Shown piece after piece: positions 23,901 through 33,169 of a stretch of 64,000 bases of DNA. The stretch comes from Paulinella micropora (Eukaryota; Cercozoa; Imbricatea; Euglyphida; Paulinellidae): contig WBZZ01005583.1 of the NCBI GenBank assembly GCA_019918135.1, forward strand, positions 124,001 through 188,000. Direction: 5' to 3'. Under the pieces are notes generated by a model that was not told the origin of the DNA, did not search any database, and saw only the letters and a program-made list of their open reading frames with translations. Each line of letters starts with the position of its first letter. The stretch's first letter is position 1. Both the position numbers and the translations under genes were made by a program.

Positions 23901-24480
23901 CACCCCCCGTTCCCCCCTCTTCCCCTTGCCCCCTGTTACCCCCCCCCCCTAACCACGGCACTTCCAAATTTCGACCCCAGCTAGCCCCGCGATACAGTGA
24001 AAAAAAAAGAGAAATACGCTGAATTAAAAGCTCGAGAAAGTGTTACACTTGGCACTGAAAACTAGGAGATTAAGAGGGAAGGGGAAAGAAGGGAGAGGTA
24101 CAGCTCTGTTCTTTGAGCCCCCCGGGCTCAGGGGGCTCAGGTGGGAGGGGAGAAAAGAAAAGGGGGCCCCCCCCTTTTTTGTTTCTTTCTCCCCGCTCTG
24201 AGCCCCCTGAGCCCGGGGGGCTCAAGGCACAGGGGAAGGGGGGAGGGGAAGGGCGCAGAAGCTACAAAAAAATGTAATTAAAAAAAATCCCCCAACAAAG
24301 TTTTGCATTTGATAGAGAGAGCTGGGAGAGGGGAGAAGAGGGAAGCCAGGAAAGTAAAAAAAATGTAATTAAAAAAGTCTTGACAAGGGAGAGGGGAAGA
24401 GAGATGGGGGGCACTAGGGAGAAAGGGGTGCTTCCCCCCCTTTTTTTTTCCTTCTCCCATCCTTTCTCTCCTCTTGCTCA
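17880..24480. repeat. P/T/H repeat array with tandem P units of about 400 bp
   Basis: P units lie near 18100-18280, 18750-18885, 19116-19315, 19505-19580, 19955-20160, 20355-20520, 20970-21080, 21247-21435, 21657-21855, 22047-22245, 22435-22600, 23285-23395 and 23586-23780. Many belong to a subfamily with CATATTTCCGCGGAGTTTCC in the left arm. From 21.2 to 22.6 kb they repeat with a spacing of about 380-415 bp. T units fill 18360-18700, 19580-19810, 20530-20920, 22620-23220 and 24010-24400. H hairpins lie near 24113-24142 and 24203-24228. A purine-rich frame of 581 codons at 20949-22694 follows the tandem units and is most likely fortuitous. Confidence 0.85.
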
Positions 24481-24770
24481 GGCACAAATAAAATAGGGAC
24501 CGCACCATCTACCGAGAGCGCTGGCAGTACAGGGGGAGCACGCCCGACCCCGGATTTTAGGCGCGGGACGGCGCCAGGAATTTCGGATTGACCTGACTCG
24601 TGACAGGCATGGGGCCGACGGCTGGTTGCGGCTGGAACTGAGTCGCGAGCCTGCGGGTGTGCTGCGCGGTAGCGCCTTGGACAAAGTGAGCGTGTGCCCA
24701 CGTTCGGAATATGTAATCACGGGCAAGCTGGTTTTTAGTCTGCCAGTACCCAACAAAGAAACTGCAAGGT
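24480..24770 (+). pseudogene. Unassigned gene fragment
   Basis: An open stretch without an ATG has a protein-like translation (EFRIDLTRDRHGADGW, then DKVSVCPRSEYVITGKLVF), unlike the surrounding repeats. It fuses into a T repeat at its end (TCTGAGAACGGGGAGCGGG), so the gene is cut there. The product is not recognised. Confidence 0.35.
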
Positions 24771-25230
24771 CTGAGAACGGGGAGCGGGAGAGGGGTGGGG
24801 TAGGGAGAAAAATCCCTGACAAAGCTCTTATCTTTGGCACTGAGAAATAAGAGAGGGGAGAGCGGCGCCAAGAATGTCGATTTCTTTTATTAAAGCACTA
24901 CAACCTGCGAAGACCTGCATGCAGCCCGTCGAAAGCCCCTGAAAACGGGCCCCTTGCTAGCCAGAAGCATTGGCCTAAACTATAATTACTGGGCGGCGAC
25001 GTGTCACTCGCACCCAGACAAACTGGCTCTGTGCGTCCTGTCTGTGCCATGGCTCGGCCACCGTGCGCAAGGTCAGAGAAATATCTGCGGGAATATGAAA
25101 AGAGCCAGTTCTTTTTTGCCCGACAACCAAAGAAACAGACGGGGGCTCCCTCGCCTAAATCTTGATTTACAATTTTTTTTAATAAAAAAAACGAGGCGGC
25201 GTTCAAGAATCCCATGGCTCTTCCAGTTCA
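24771..25230. other. T repeat, P fragment and unassigned sequence
   Basis: A T unit lies at 24771-24890 and a P right arm at about 25035-25145. Between them are about 140 bp of unique sequence without a supportable gene. At 25165-25215, TAATAAAAAAAACGAGGCGG leads into a block (GGCGTTCAAGAATCCCATGG) that recurs at 53113-53143. Confidence 0.5.
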
Positions 25231-26058
25231 TTGGCAGGAGAATCGTATGTATCAATTTGCAAACCGGGCCTGGCCTGCTTGAGCCGATGGGACCGCGGCT
25301 CCGGTGCGGCTCCTGCGCTGGCCCGTGCGTTCTTGGCACAGCCGGGCCATAAACGCGAACTAGCAATTTCCCTAGCCATGCCGACCAGAACGGTGCTGCT
25401 GACAGAAGCGCGCTCGATGCTGGGCGACAGGTCTCGACTGCAACGTTGGGCTGGGCGCTGGGAAAAGGTGCTGGCTGACCCGCCGCGCCCACCGCCCGCT
25501 TTTCGTTTCCTGTCGTTCAACTTGTGTGGCTACATTCATCACTTTATCAGGAGGAGCCAGCGCGACCCTGGGCCTTTGCTAGAACTGCATAACAGACTGT
25601 TGCGCGCGCTGTGCCCTACGTCAGGGGCAGCTACACGCTCTTGCGTGCTTGGCCCAGCCGCGGCGGCTCGGGGCCCAGCGCAGCAGCTGCGTGCGGACCC
25701 AGTTCGACGGTGGCGAAGAGGCGGCCGTGTTCTTGGTGTGCGCGCCTGCTCCTTAGCGGACCACCTAAGCGGCCAGATTACTCGTTTGTCTCGTTTGTAC
25801 CAGCAGGGGCGGGACTGTACGGCAGGCTGCCGGGGCGTCACACGGACCGCAGAACAGCTTTGTCGGCAGGCCCCAGCTGCCAACAGCTTCGTGCTCGAGG
25901 ACCCAATGCCCAGAATGCTACTGAATCTGTTGGCGTCGCGGCTCCTGAACGGCCTGTCAACCGCCGTGCTGGGTGCTTTCGACGAAGACCGCTGGTGGCG
26001 GCTAGTAACCGTACGCCTGGACAACCTGCTGGCGACCATCGACGGTGCCGGTGGGTAA
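25231..26058 (+). pseudogene. Rear part of an F-box/LRR paralogue, interrupted
   Basis: From about 25290 the translation matches the last third of the intact gene at 44849-46864: GSGAAPALARAFLAQPGHKR, FRFLSFNLCGYIHHFIRR and, at the end, LASRLLNGLSTAVLGAFDED. Part of the corresponding middle stretch is missing and the frame is not intact throughout. The sequence before 25290 is unrelated. Together with 17223-17747 it probably represents one older gene copy split by repeat growth; alternatively these are two independent fragments. Confidence 0.75.
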
Positions 26059-26133
26059 ATTTGGCAACAAGGGGCGGAACAAGTTCTTAGTGCGGAGGGG
26101 CCCTAAAAGCTCGACAAAGTCTTACACCTGATA

Positions 26134-26505
26134 TCACACGCACGAGCTGCTGATTTTTTGCTGCATATCTTGTCGCAACTTCGTAACCTCTTGGTCTACA
26201 GCTTTGGTAAACTCTGCCTGCATCTGGGTCTTTAGCTGTTCGAACACCTCGGCCTCCAACGCCGCGAGTCTTTCTTTGTTCGAGCGCGGCTTGATCGGCG
26301 CGGGTGCTGTGTGGCAACATCGATCTATAGGGAGTTGATAAACGAAATTGCGTTCGCCGAATATTTTTTCCAGTCGCGTTTGCAGCTGGCTGCATGCATC
26401 AGCGGGGTTTAAAGAGCCACTAGGCGTTTTATTATCTCTGGCCCGCGGCCCAAAGCATATTTTGGGTTTACTACTCGTTACACGTCTTGTGAAAATCCAG
26501 TACAT
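26134..26505 (-). CDS. Unknown protein, C-terminal coiled-coil part of a paralogous family
   Basis: This is a 123-codon frame from an ATG (MYWIFTRRVTSSKPK). The last 45 residues form a charged helix with coiled-coil character (ERLAALEAEVFEQLKTQMQA). Comparison with the frames at 33790-34359 shows similar order and motifs (RLEKIFGERNFVYQLP against RLDSLLNNSRVVFRLP), so this is the later part of the gene that begins at 27144, and coding-looking sequence fills the gap between them. A T-like motif (AAAGCTCGACAAAGTCTTAC) lies just past its stop, at the gene end. Confidence 0.5.
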   Translation of the reverse strand: MYWIFTRRVTSSKPKICFGPRARDNKTPSGSLNPADACSQLQTRLEKIFGERNFVYQLPIDRCCHTAPAPIKPRSNKERLAALEAEVFEQLKTQMQAEFTKAVDQEVTKLRQDMQQKISSSCV

Positions 26506-26673
26506 AATCGTGAGTAGGATGCTGTCTTTGACCCTCTCATCTGTAAACGAGTGGCACAGATTAAGGGTGGATCCACCAGCACCTATGTGAAGCGAGGACT
26601 CTTTGCCAAGCTGTACATAAAGAATATTCTTACTCGTGCAGCCAGAGGATAATTCTTTAGCGGCTGTTTGTAG

Positions 26674-27144
26674 CTATGGAATGACGTCGAGGGGGAGCGA
26701 CAGCGAGCATCTACCGTGGGTGGCGAAGTCGTTTAGCATCTTGTGGAATGTAGTGAGGCCCGCACTGTCTTGTGCAGCAAACGCAAGGTAACGGTTGTTG
26801 TGGTCATGCTTTGTGTAAGGGTACACAACCGTGTCAAACCGAACTCGAAACGCAACCTGCACCAGGGCGCGTGCAAAGTCAGGCTCCGTAAGTGGCGTGG
26901 GGGCATCTTCTTGTTCTTGGTCTTCAAGGTCTGGCCCGAACTCTACCAACCACGGGTAACTGCTCTCGGCGTTTCCCTGGGAAGCTCGGCACCACCACTT
27001 CCCAGTGCTGTTGCGGACCAGAAAGAGTGTTTTTTTAGTCTTCTTCTCCGCCGAGTCGCCGTCTGTTTTTTTTGCGAGGAGATTTTTGAATTTATCGGCT
27101 GGGAGAGGCAGGAGCTTGAAAAAGACTTGGCTGGATCGTGCCAT
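26674..27144 (-). CDS. Unknown protein, N-terminal part of a paralogous family
   Basis: This is a 156-codon frame with its ATG at MARSSQVFFKLLPLPADKFK. It is related to the protein at 33170-33811: both have an FFKL/YFKL-LP start, a VVYP motif in the second half (FDTVVYPY, WDSVVYPR) and a FHKMLND/FMKQLKS helix. No known domain is recognised. The upstream side abuts a P/T repeat boundary at 27240-27340. It is probably the first part of a longer interrupted gene ending near 26134. Confidence 0.5.
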   Translation of the reverse strand: MARSSQVFFKLLPLPADKFKNLLAKKTDGDSAEKKTKKTLFLVRNSTGKWWCRASQGNAESSYPWLVEFGPDLEDQEQEDAPTPLTEPDFARALVQVAFRVRFDTVVYPYTKHDHNNRYLAFAAQDSAGLTTFHKMLNDFATHGRCSLSLPLDVIP

Positions 27145-27239
27145 TTTTACCTTTGGCTTTTTACTAACAGTAAGCTCATAAAGTCTAGCGCCCCCACCCC
27201 CGTTGACATTGCTGGTACAAGTTGCGCCTCAGTGTCTTA

Positions 27240-27893
27240 AACCTTTTGTCAAGGATTTTATTAAAAAGAAATTGTACAATCTTTGCACGCTCGGCCACCG
27301 TGCACAAGGTCAAAGAAATATGACAAATATGAAAAAAAGAAAAAAAGTTTTTTCTTGCCCGACAACCAAAGAGACGGGGGAGGTGTGGGGAGAGGGGCAG
27401 CAGACCCCCGCCCTACTTGTCGTACCTGCCGCAGCACCGTTAACGTAAGAGAGGGGAGAGAGACGCCTCGTTCTCTGCCCCCTCCGTTCCCTTTCCCCGC
27501 CATTCGTAGCGCGCCCCCCACTCCTCCCCCTTTCCCGCCCTGCTCCTCAAAGAGGGGGGTGTGATATGGTCAAATTTTTGGAGTGATATAGATAAAAAGC
27601 AGTTTTACCGGAAAAACCTGGACGCACTGCCTTTTCCGGTTGTATCATATAGTCGTGCAAAACTTAGCGCCAAATTTAGCAGGGGCCGCTCCGGTCTCTT
27701 TCCGCGGGTTTTAGCGGTGGTTTTCCCGCGGGAAGATAAGGGGGAGGGGAGAGGGAAGGGGGGAGGCAGAAAGGATCTTTGGATATAGGAGGGTGTGGGG
27801 GGCACCGCCCCCCCCTCCTGCAAAATTCGGGCCGACAAAATGGGGGGGGGGGGGTTCAATGCTAGTGCCTTTTTCTTTTTTTTGTCCCCAACA
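27240..27893. repeat. Composite leader: inverted T core, P arm, D-like and H blocks
   Basis: The order is: an inverted T core (TTTTGTCAAGGATTTTATTA), a P right arm (CACCGTGCACAAGGTC, then AATATGACAAATATG), a purine/C-rich linker, a D-like block (GCGCCAAATTTAGC near 27667) and an H block (AGAAAGGATCTTTGGATATA). The last runs to within about 40 bp of the start codon of the next gene, so these repeats form that gene's upstream region. Confidence 0.65.
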
Positions 27894-29705
27894 ATGTCTG
27901 TGCGTCTCTGGTCCCAAAAAGCCCAGGAATTGTTTAGGCTGCAAAACGAAACCGACGGTCTAGACACTGCGATACGGTTCTTTAACGACCTTCTGCGAGA
28001 GAAGCATGGCTTCGTCAAAGACGAAGTGAACTACCTAATCAGGAGTGGCTGCATGGAATGGGGCGGAGCCAGCTTTTGGCAACGATTGTTACGCGAGGGT
28101 GATGCCCAAAAAAACAAAAGGCCCATATTGCTTGAGGATGTCCAAGAATACAAAAGGCCCGTCGTGCTCGATCTATCAGTACATGCTTTCTACTTGGTAA
28201 ACGTAGTTTGCGATTGTAACAAGGAAGAAAACCTCGACAACAAATCTGGACTTGAACTCTTTTGGCAGAAGCTTAAAATCATTACCTCCAAAACGGCGAC
28301 AGAAGTCGCCAGCCGCTTATTTGCGGAGGTCCAGCAGCTCCTCTGTCCAGATCACTTCTTTGATAAGTGGCAAAAAGCCCAAAGAATATCGACTGCACAA
28401 GAAATATCGGCCAGCTTTGTCAAGGTCAAGTTCAGCGGTCTGACGACGACTGCATTTGTTCTGGTCTGGTTCTCTTGGTTCAGGCTGGCGTGCCTGATTT
28501 TTTCGAAGCTTTTGTCTACGCCACTATACACCAACAGCCATGAAATTAATGCGGTCCTGTCCAGGCTGCATGCCAAGAGTGCTTCGGAGAGGAAGAAACT
28601 GCCAGCAAGTTCGGCGCGAGAGCTCCTGCTTTGTGAGTTGCTAGAAAAGCTGCGGGTCTGGCCAGACGAAATACCCTCCCTGCCCGTTTTCTTGCGGATC
28701 ACCAACATCCTGCGACTAGCGCTCCTGTTGTCGGACCAGTCGCAAATTCTCGGAACACTCACCATTGGCCAGGACTGGCTGTGCACATTTGACTGGCAGT
28801 GGTGTATGGCCGCGGCGTTGCAAAGATCGCCTGTTCTGTTCAAGTTTTTTTTGGACGCCCAAGTACCCGTCACAATCACCCCAGAGAATATCCAGTCGGC
28901 TTTCGAGGCCATTGCGTACCAATCGTTGATGGAATCTAAAGCCGGCCTTACGGTGAATCCTGATCAAGTGCCGGCTGTACTGTGCCTAGCTGATTGCTGT
29001 CTAGCGCGAAAGTACAAGTTGGACAAGAAATGGCTGTCCCGGGGGAACGCGTGCCCTGAGTATGTTGTCGACGACTTGCAAAAGAAGCAATATGAGTTAT
29101 TCGAAGAGGCGAAGACAGCACCTGCGCTGAAAACGCCTGGTTTATACCTGCAGACCGTGCCCGAGATTATGAACAAATATTATTCCGCCAACTCGAGCTC
29201 CGAACCAACAAATACCAGAGATAATGGCGGAGACCCCAGGCCACGAGTTGTACCATTTTTGCGTAAGGGCACGGTAAGGGACCGCACGGGATTTCCTTTG
29301 GAACCCCACGGAGAACAGGGAAGCGACGTTTGCGAGGAAACCGGCGTAGCTGCGCGGGTCAGCGGACAAGATGAGGCTGGCCCAAGTTCCGCTGAGCTTC
29401 ACGGGGGGGCCTTGGAGCCCAAAGAAAGGGACACGGACCGCAAACAGAAGTTGAACAAACAAATCAAGCGTCTAAATCAATCGAAAAAGACATTGGAATT
29501 AGAGAAAGAGCAACTCGATAAAGAGTGTGCAGGGCTCAGGGACGAGATTAGAAAAGAAAAGCTCAGGCTCAAGTATACAAGCCAGTGTGTCGAGCACACA
29601 AAGGCTGAGTTGACAAGTCTAGAGGAACAGACACGAAAGCTCCGACAGGAGTTTGAAGCCTTGTCCAAATACGTCCTGAGTATGCAAGAACCAGGAGGTA
29701 TTTAA
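27894..29705 (+). CDS. 603-aa protein with C-terminal coiled coil, unknown function
   Basis: The start is set at ATGTCTGTGCGTCTCTGG, because codons upstream translate only the H repeat. The frame is uninterrupted. Residues 1-180 are helical and charged, and 184-206 are hydrophobic (TAFVLVWFSWFRLACLIF), a possible membrane helix or buried core. Residues 210-440 are Leu- and Cys-containing globular sequence, 440-508 are low-complexity and polar, and 509-598 form a strong coiled coil rich in Lys, Glu, Leu and Gln. It ends in TAA with AT-rich DNA after it. I see no family motif. It is one of the few large intact genes in the window. Confidence 0.8.
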   Translation: MSVRLWSQKAQELFRLQNETDGLDTAIRFFNDLLREKHGFVKDEVNYLIRSGCMEWGGASFWQRLLREGDAQKNKRPILLEDVQEYKRPVVLDLSVHAFYLVNVVCDCNKEENLDNKSGLELFWQKLKIITSKTATEVASRLFAEVQQLLCPDHFFDKWQKAQRISTAQEISASFVKVKFSGLTTTAFVLVWFSWFRLACLIFSKLLSTPLYTNSHEINAVLSRLHAKSASERKKLPASSARELLLCELLEKLRVWPDEIPSLPVFLRITNILRLALLLSDQSQILGTLTIGQDWLCTFDWQWCMAAALQRSPVLFKFFLDAQVPVTITPENIQSAFEAIAYQSLMESKAGLTVNPDQVPAVLCLADCCLARKYKLDKKWLSRGNACPEYVVDDLQKKQYELFEEAKTAPALKTPGLYLQTVPEIMNKYYSANSSSEPTNTRDNGGDPRPRVVPFLRKGTVRDRTGFPLEPHGEQGSDVCEETGVAARVSGQDEAGPSSAELHGGALEPKERDTDRKQKLNKQIKRLNQSKKTLELEKEQLDKECAGLRDEIRKEKLRLKYTSQCVEHTKAELTSLEEQTRKLRQEFEALSKYVLSMQEPGGI

Positions 29706-29766
29706 GCAGAGAGACTTTTTTTTTGGGAGGAGACTTTCAATCGGTTGTATGATATTTTCAATTTAT

Positions 29767-29900
29767 TTATTTAAAAAAAACGTAGCTTATTTCGACCAAA
29801 AAACCTTTCAGGCCGCCAAACACGTACACGTGCCCGCCCACGTTGCCCCCACCGAAGTAGCCCTTGGGCCGGGACAGGCTGGAACCACCTCTAGTCAATA
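29767..29900 (-). pseudogene. Kelch-like C-terminal fragment
   Basis: A roughly 40-codon frame ends in TAA and contains GYFGGGNVGGHVYVFGG, which has the GG-x-YVFGG pattern of a Kelch blade. No start is visible and the upstream sequence joins AT-rich DNA. It is probably the end of a lost Kelch gene. Confidence 0.45.
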
Positions 29901-29961
29901 AAAAAAATTACAGAAAAACGCCTGAGCATAATTCTCAGCCTGACAGCAAGACTGTTCGTTT

Positions 29962-30258
29962 TTATTTGCAATAGTTGTCGACTATCTGCTGCGCCTTGGT
30001 GTTACCTTGCTCGGCCGCCCGGCTGTACCAGCGCACGGCCTCGGCTTCGTTCTTGGACACGCCCGTGCCCAGGTAGTAGCCTGTAGGCAGGGCGTCCGGA
30101 TATATGCCTAGTTCGTGGAACTCAAAGTAATCAATCCACGCGTTGCTTGCGCCGTCGTCAACACCGATTACGTGATCACAGTAGTCGTCGAGCAGCCTGT
30201 CCGGCGTTCGGCTGGGAGGCGGGGGGAAGTTGGTTTGCGAACAGGCATTGTAACCCAA
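29962..30258 (-). CDS. Sel1-repeat tail of the 30-32 kb gene
   Basis: The last 50 residues carry a Sel1 motif: YYLGTGVSKNEAEAVRWYSR then AAEQGNTKAQ. Sel1 repeats are TPR-like helical pairs used for protein contacts. The frame overlaps the end of the 652-codon frame at 30176-32134 on the same strand and probably encodes the end of the same protein. The repeat is very like those at 60604-61545. Confidence 0.55.
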   Translation of the reverse strand: MGYNACSQTNFPPPPSRTPDRLLDDYCDHVIGVDDGASNAWIDYFEFHELGIYPDALPTGYYLGTGVSKNEAEAVRWYSRAAEQGNTKAQQIVDNYCK

Positions 30259-32134
30259 ACTTCACGCTGGCTTTCCAGCTCGTTGTGTTGTTGTTGGGGG
30301 CGATACTGTTCTCTGCTCCAATGTAGGTTGACAGCAAGTCAATCGCCGGCTTGAAGTGTTGTTGGGTGCAGGCGTCGATAGCACCTTGGATTGCATTTAG
30401 GAAAGTCTCGGTATTGCTGCGCGGCCACCAAAACCCCGGGCCGCAAGCAGGCAAAGGCTTGACCTCCACTTTTCTGTGCCGCCTCTTTGCCACTCTCTGG
30501 ACGGCGGCGGGGCCGTCGTGTTGCCATAGCCTTCTTCCGGTGGTAGCTCCCATCGTAACTTGGCTCATCTCGCCTGTCTCGCTGACGTACCAAAAGAAAA
30601 CAAGAGCCCCGCAGACGCACGACGGCGGGGCTTGCTTGCTATCACATGTTGGGGCTATGGTCACGTCGAGCTTGCACAGGTGCAGCCCACGCAGGATTTG
30701 GGGGGGCGTCTTGCTCTCCGTCGTCGGGTCCGACAGCGTAAAGCCCTGCTTGTTCATGGCGGCGTAGAAGCTTTCTATTGCTGTCGCTCCTGTCTCGGAT
30801 CCAAGACCCGGATGCAGCTCTTGTATTTTGGTTGGAAGACCAGGGGCCACTCGGGCCCATGCTTCCTTGTCTTTCTCGGATCCATTCTCTGCGTCGTAAA
30901 ACAGTTTGGGCAGGTTGCCTTCACTACAAGCTTTTGCGCAGTTGGCGCATTCTTTACATCTGCGCGCTCTGAATAGAAACGGTTCGTATCCGTAGAAACA
31001 TGGCAGAACGTGGCAATTGTCGTCCCCCTTCCTTTGTAGTTTGAGACGCAGAGCTTCAACATCGTAACTACTTAGGCTGCCCTCGGCCCGCGCCTCCATG
31101 AGAGCGTACAGGGTATATATGAGTAGGTTGGCGTCGGTTCGGTCTAGCCCCTCTGGTTTGCTACCTTGGTAGATAAAGTTCCTCACAGCCCACAGGTATC
31201 CTCCTGGCACAAGCGAGTAGGGCTGCCTCAGTTTACTGAAATCCTCGGCCGTCTTGGAAACCTGTTGAGCTTTGCCGCTGGCGGTCTGGGTGGTTTGTAC
31301 TAGCTGTTTTACTTTACAGAATCGGTTCAGAAAGCAAAGAAATTTGTTACAGGCCAGTGAACGCGCCCCCCTGTCAAAGTAGAGCGAAGTGATATCACTC
31401 TCCCCTTGCAAAAGCAGCAGCTCTCTGTGTACATCCGTTTTTGCCAGCTGCGGGCAGCCCGTGAGCTCGTAGTACAGTTCGAACAAGCACAGAAATTCGC
31501 CCACTACCAGGCCTCCGTAGATAAATTTACCAGAAAAAATGCAGTAGCCTGGTTTGCTCCAGAAACAGTCTAAAAAATCTTGTATTCGTAAACAGTTATC
31601 ATGCGCTCTATGTTGTGGTAGACGTTTCATTTTGTCAAGGTATAATCTCCCGCGTGGCTCCATAATTGCTGATAAATCATATTCGAACAAGCTATTGAAC
31701 AATCCCTCCTCCTGGAACCATTTGTTCTCATTGCCGCAGAGCGCTGTCTCCAGATGCGCTAGCGCGTTTCTTCTGCGTTCTTCGTTGTTAAAAACCAAGT
31801 ATGTCATGCCATTCGCTAGCAACGTCAAGTAAAGCGCGGAGGCAAGATAAGTTGTACAATCCTTGCTATAGCTTTCTATTAGCTTACGGTGGTATTCTGG
31901 CGGTGAGCTAAAGCTAGTCGAGACCAATTCCTCGTCTTTTGCAGCAGCAAACAGTAGGGGTTGTAAAAAGCGCAGTTGGTATTCGCCCCCGGCCAACACC
32001 GCCACGTGCGAAAAGTCCCACTTTCCCAGCAACAGGGGATTCTCTTTAGCATATTCAAGGTATAGTTGCGCGTAGCGTTTCACTAGCTTGAACAACTCCT
32101 GCCACGCCAGTGCCGCTGAGTCACTGTTCGACAA
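30176..32134 (-). CDS. Large unknown protein, main frame (652 codons)
   Basis: This long clean frame begins at a non-ATG codon, because its N-terminal part lies in adjoining frames upstream to 32588. The sequence is Leu- and Cys-rich and globular, with a Cys cluster CKECANCAKACSEG around two thirds of the way and CVCGALVFFWYV later. The end leads into a Sel1 motif at 29962-30258. No catalytic motif is recognised. The whole gene, about 2.6 kb on the minus strand, appears interrupted in about three places or affected by assembly error. Confidence 0.6.
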   Translation of the reverse strand: MSNSDSAALAWQELFKLVKRYAQLYLEYAKENPLLLGKWDFSHVAVLAGGEYQLRFLQPLLFAAAKDEELVSTSFSSPPEYHRKLIESYSKDCTTYLASALYLTLLANGMTYLVFNNEERRRNALAHLETALCGNENKWFQEEGLFNSLFEYDLSAIMEPRGRLYLDKMKRLPQHRAHDNCLRIQDFLDCFWSKPGYCIFSGKFIYGGLVVGEFLCLFELYYELTGCPQLAKTDVHRELLLLQGESDITSLYFDRGARSLACNKFLCFLNRFCKVKQLVQTTQTASGKAQQVSKTAEDFSKLRQPYSLVPGGYLWAVRNFIYQGSKPEGLDRTDANLLIYTLYALMEARAEGSLSSYDVEALRLKLQRKGDDNCHVLPCFYGYEPFLFRARRCKECANCAKACSEGNLPKLFYDAENGSEKDKEAWARVAPGLPTKIQELHPGLGSETGATAIESFYAAMNKQGFTLSDPTTESKTPPQILRGLHLCKLDVTIAPTCDSKQAPPSCVCGALVFFWYVSETGEMSQVTMGATTGRRLWQHDGPAAVQRVAKRRHRKVEVKPLPACGPGFWWPRSNTETFLNAIQGAIDACTQQHFKPAIDLLSTYIGAENSIAPNNNTTSWKASVKFGLQCLFANQLPPASQPNAGQAARRLL

Positions 32135-32588
32135 ATGCTCAGCAAGGTGCCGTTATCGTCGGGTTGAGTGTAGCGAGCTAGGAGGCCATTGCCGGTGCTT
32201 GCGGCCGCCCCTGCACACTCCAAGAGTGCCGCGGGGGGGTCCACCTTTGCGAGCTTGTTTAGATCTTGCGGTCTGAATGGCACAGAACCACATTCCACAG
32301 CTACCCCTACCTGCCGTTTGGACATGGTGTTGCTCCATTCCAAACGTCGTTGCAGACTTTTCTGATCGGAGCTAAAGAAGAACGTAGTAATAGCGGTGCG
32401 CCTAGCACGTTCAGGCTGATTCCAAAAACTATGCCGTGCCACAGAGTCTGCATTCTAGTATCAGGAGAACGACGTTCTGCCCAAGCCCGCAGCTTGTCGC
32501 ACAAAGCCTTCGTGATATCCCCCCCTCCCCCCTTAATCGAATCTGGTAATGATTGCTTCTTGTAGTGCAGCGCAACAGTTTGCGCCAT
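32083..32588 (-). pseudogene. N-terminal part of the 30-32 kb gene, in broken frames
   Basis: An ATG at 32588 opens a protein-like frame (MAQTVALHYKKQSLPDSIKG) containing DKLRAWAERRSPDTR. A second frame, ending at 32083, continues with SLQRRLEWSNTMSKRQVGVA and NKLAKVDPPAALLECAGAA. The two overlap each other and the main frame. I annotate them as the interrupted front of that gene; the function is unknown. Confidence 0.45.
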
Positions 32589-32809
32589 GTTCAACAGGAC
32601 TTTGGTAGTCGTTGCCTTCGCTTTTCAGTTTACACAGAGAGATCGAGAGAAAGAATCGCAGCCAGATCTTGGGTACTCCGCGCTCTCCCTCCCCTCCCCT
32701 CCTCCCTGTGCAAACCAAACAAGGCGACGCAGCAGCTTTAGCTTAATAAAACTTATTTTAATTCTTTTCTTAGCGCTTGTGGTTTTTGATACGGCCGCAA
32801 GAGGCTAGG

Positions 32810-33165
32810 CAGAGTTTCTTGAGTTTAGGCATCGAGCGTAGGTGTGCGTGCAAACGCATTCCAAAATTTTTTGCTCACTTTTCATATTCCCGCAGATCTT
32901 GCGCACCGTGCGCCATGGAGCGGAGAGGTGAGGGGCAGGGGTGTGCTTCGCCGGTGTACAAAATTAAAAAGAATTCATGGCAAAGCTTTAATTCTGGCAC
33001 TGAGAACTAGGAAATTAAGAGGGAAGGGGAAGGGGGGGGGGGCGTGGATAGGGGGGGGGGGGGGCGTCCCCTCCCCCCCGCCACTTGCCGCTCCCCCTCT
33101 CTCCCTCTCCCCCACACCGCCCCTGGGGGGGGGGAGCCGTGCCTGAAGCTACTAGTAGGTTTTAT
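32810..33165. repeat. P fragment, T unit and poly-G/C tract
   Basis: A P left arm lies at 32840-32920 (GTGCAAACGCATTCC, CCCGCAGATCTTGCGCACCG). A T unit lies at 32945-33030 (GGTGTACAAAATTAAAAAG, TGGCACTGAGAACTAGG). A long G-run and C-run tract follows to 33135. The start of the gene at 33170 follows directly. Confidence 0.75.
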
Positions 33166-33169
33166 AAAA

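Noticed and set aside
30115-32600. Several plus-strand frames of 60-140 codons
   Set aside because: They lie antisense to the long minus-strand gene and lack protein-like composition.
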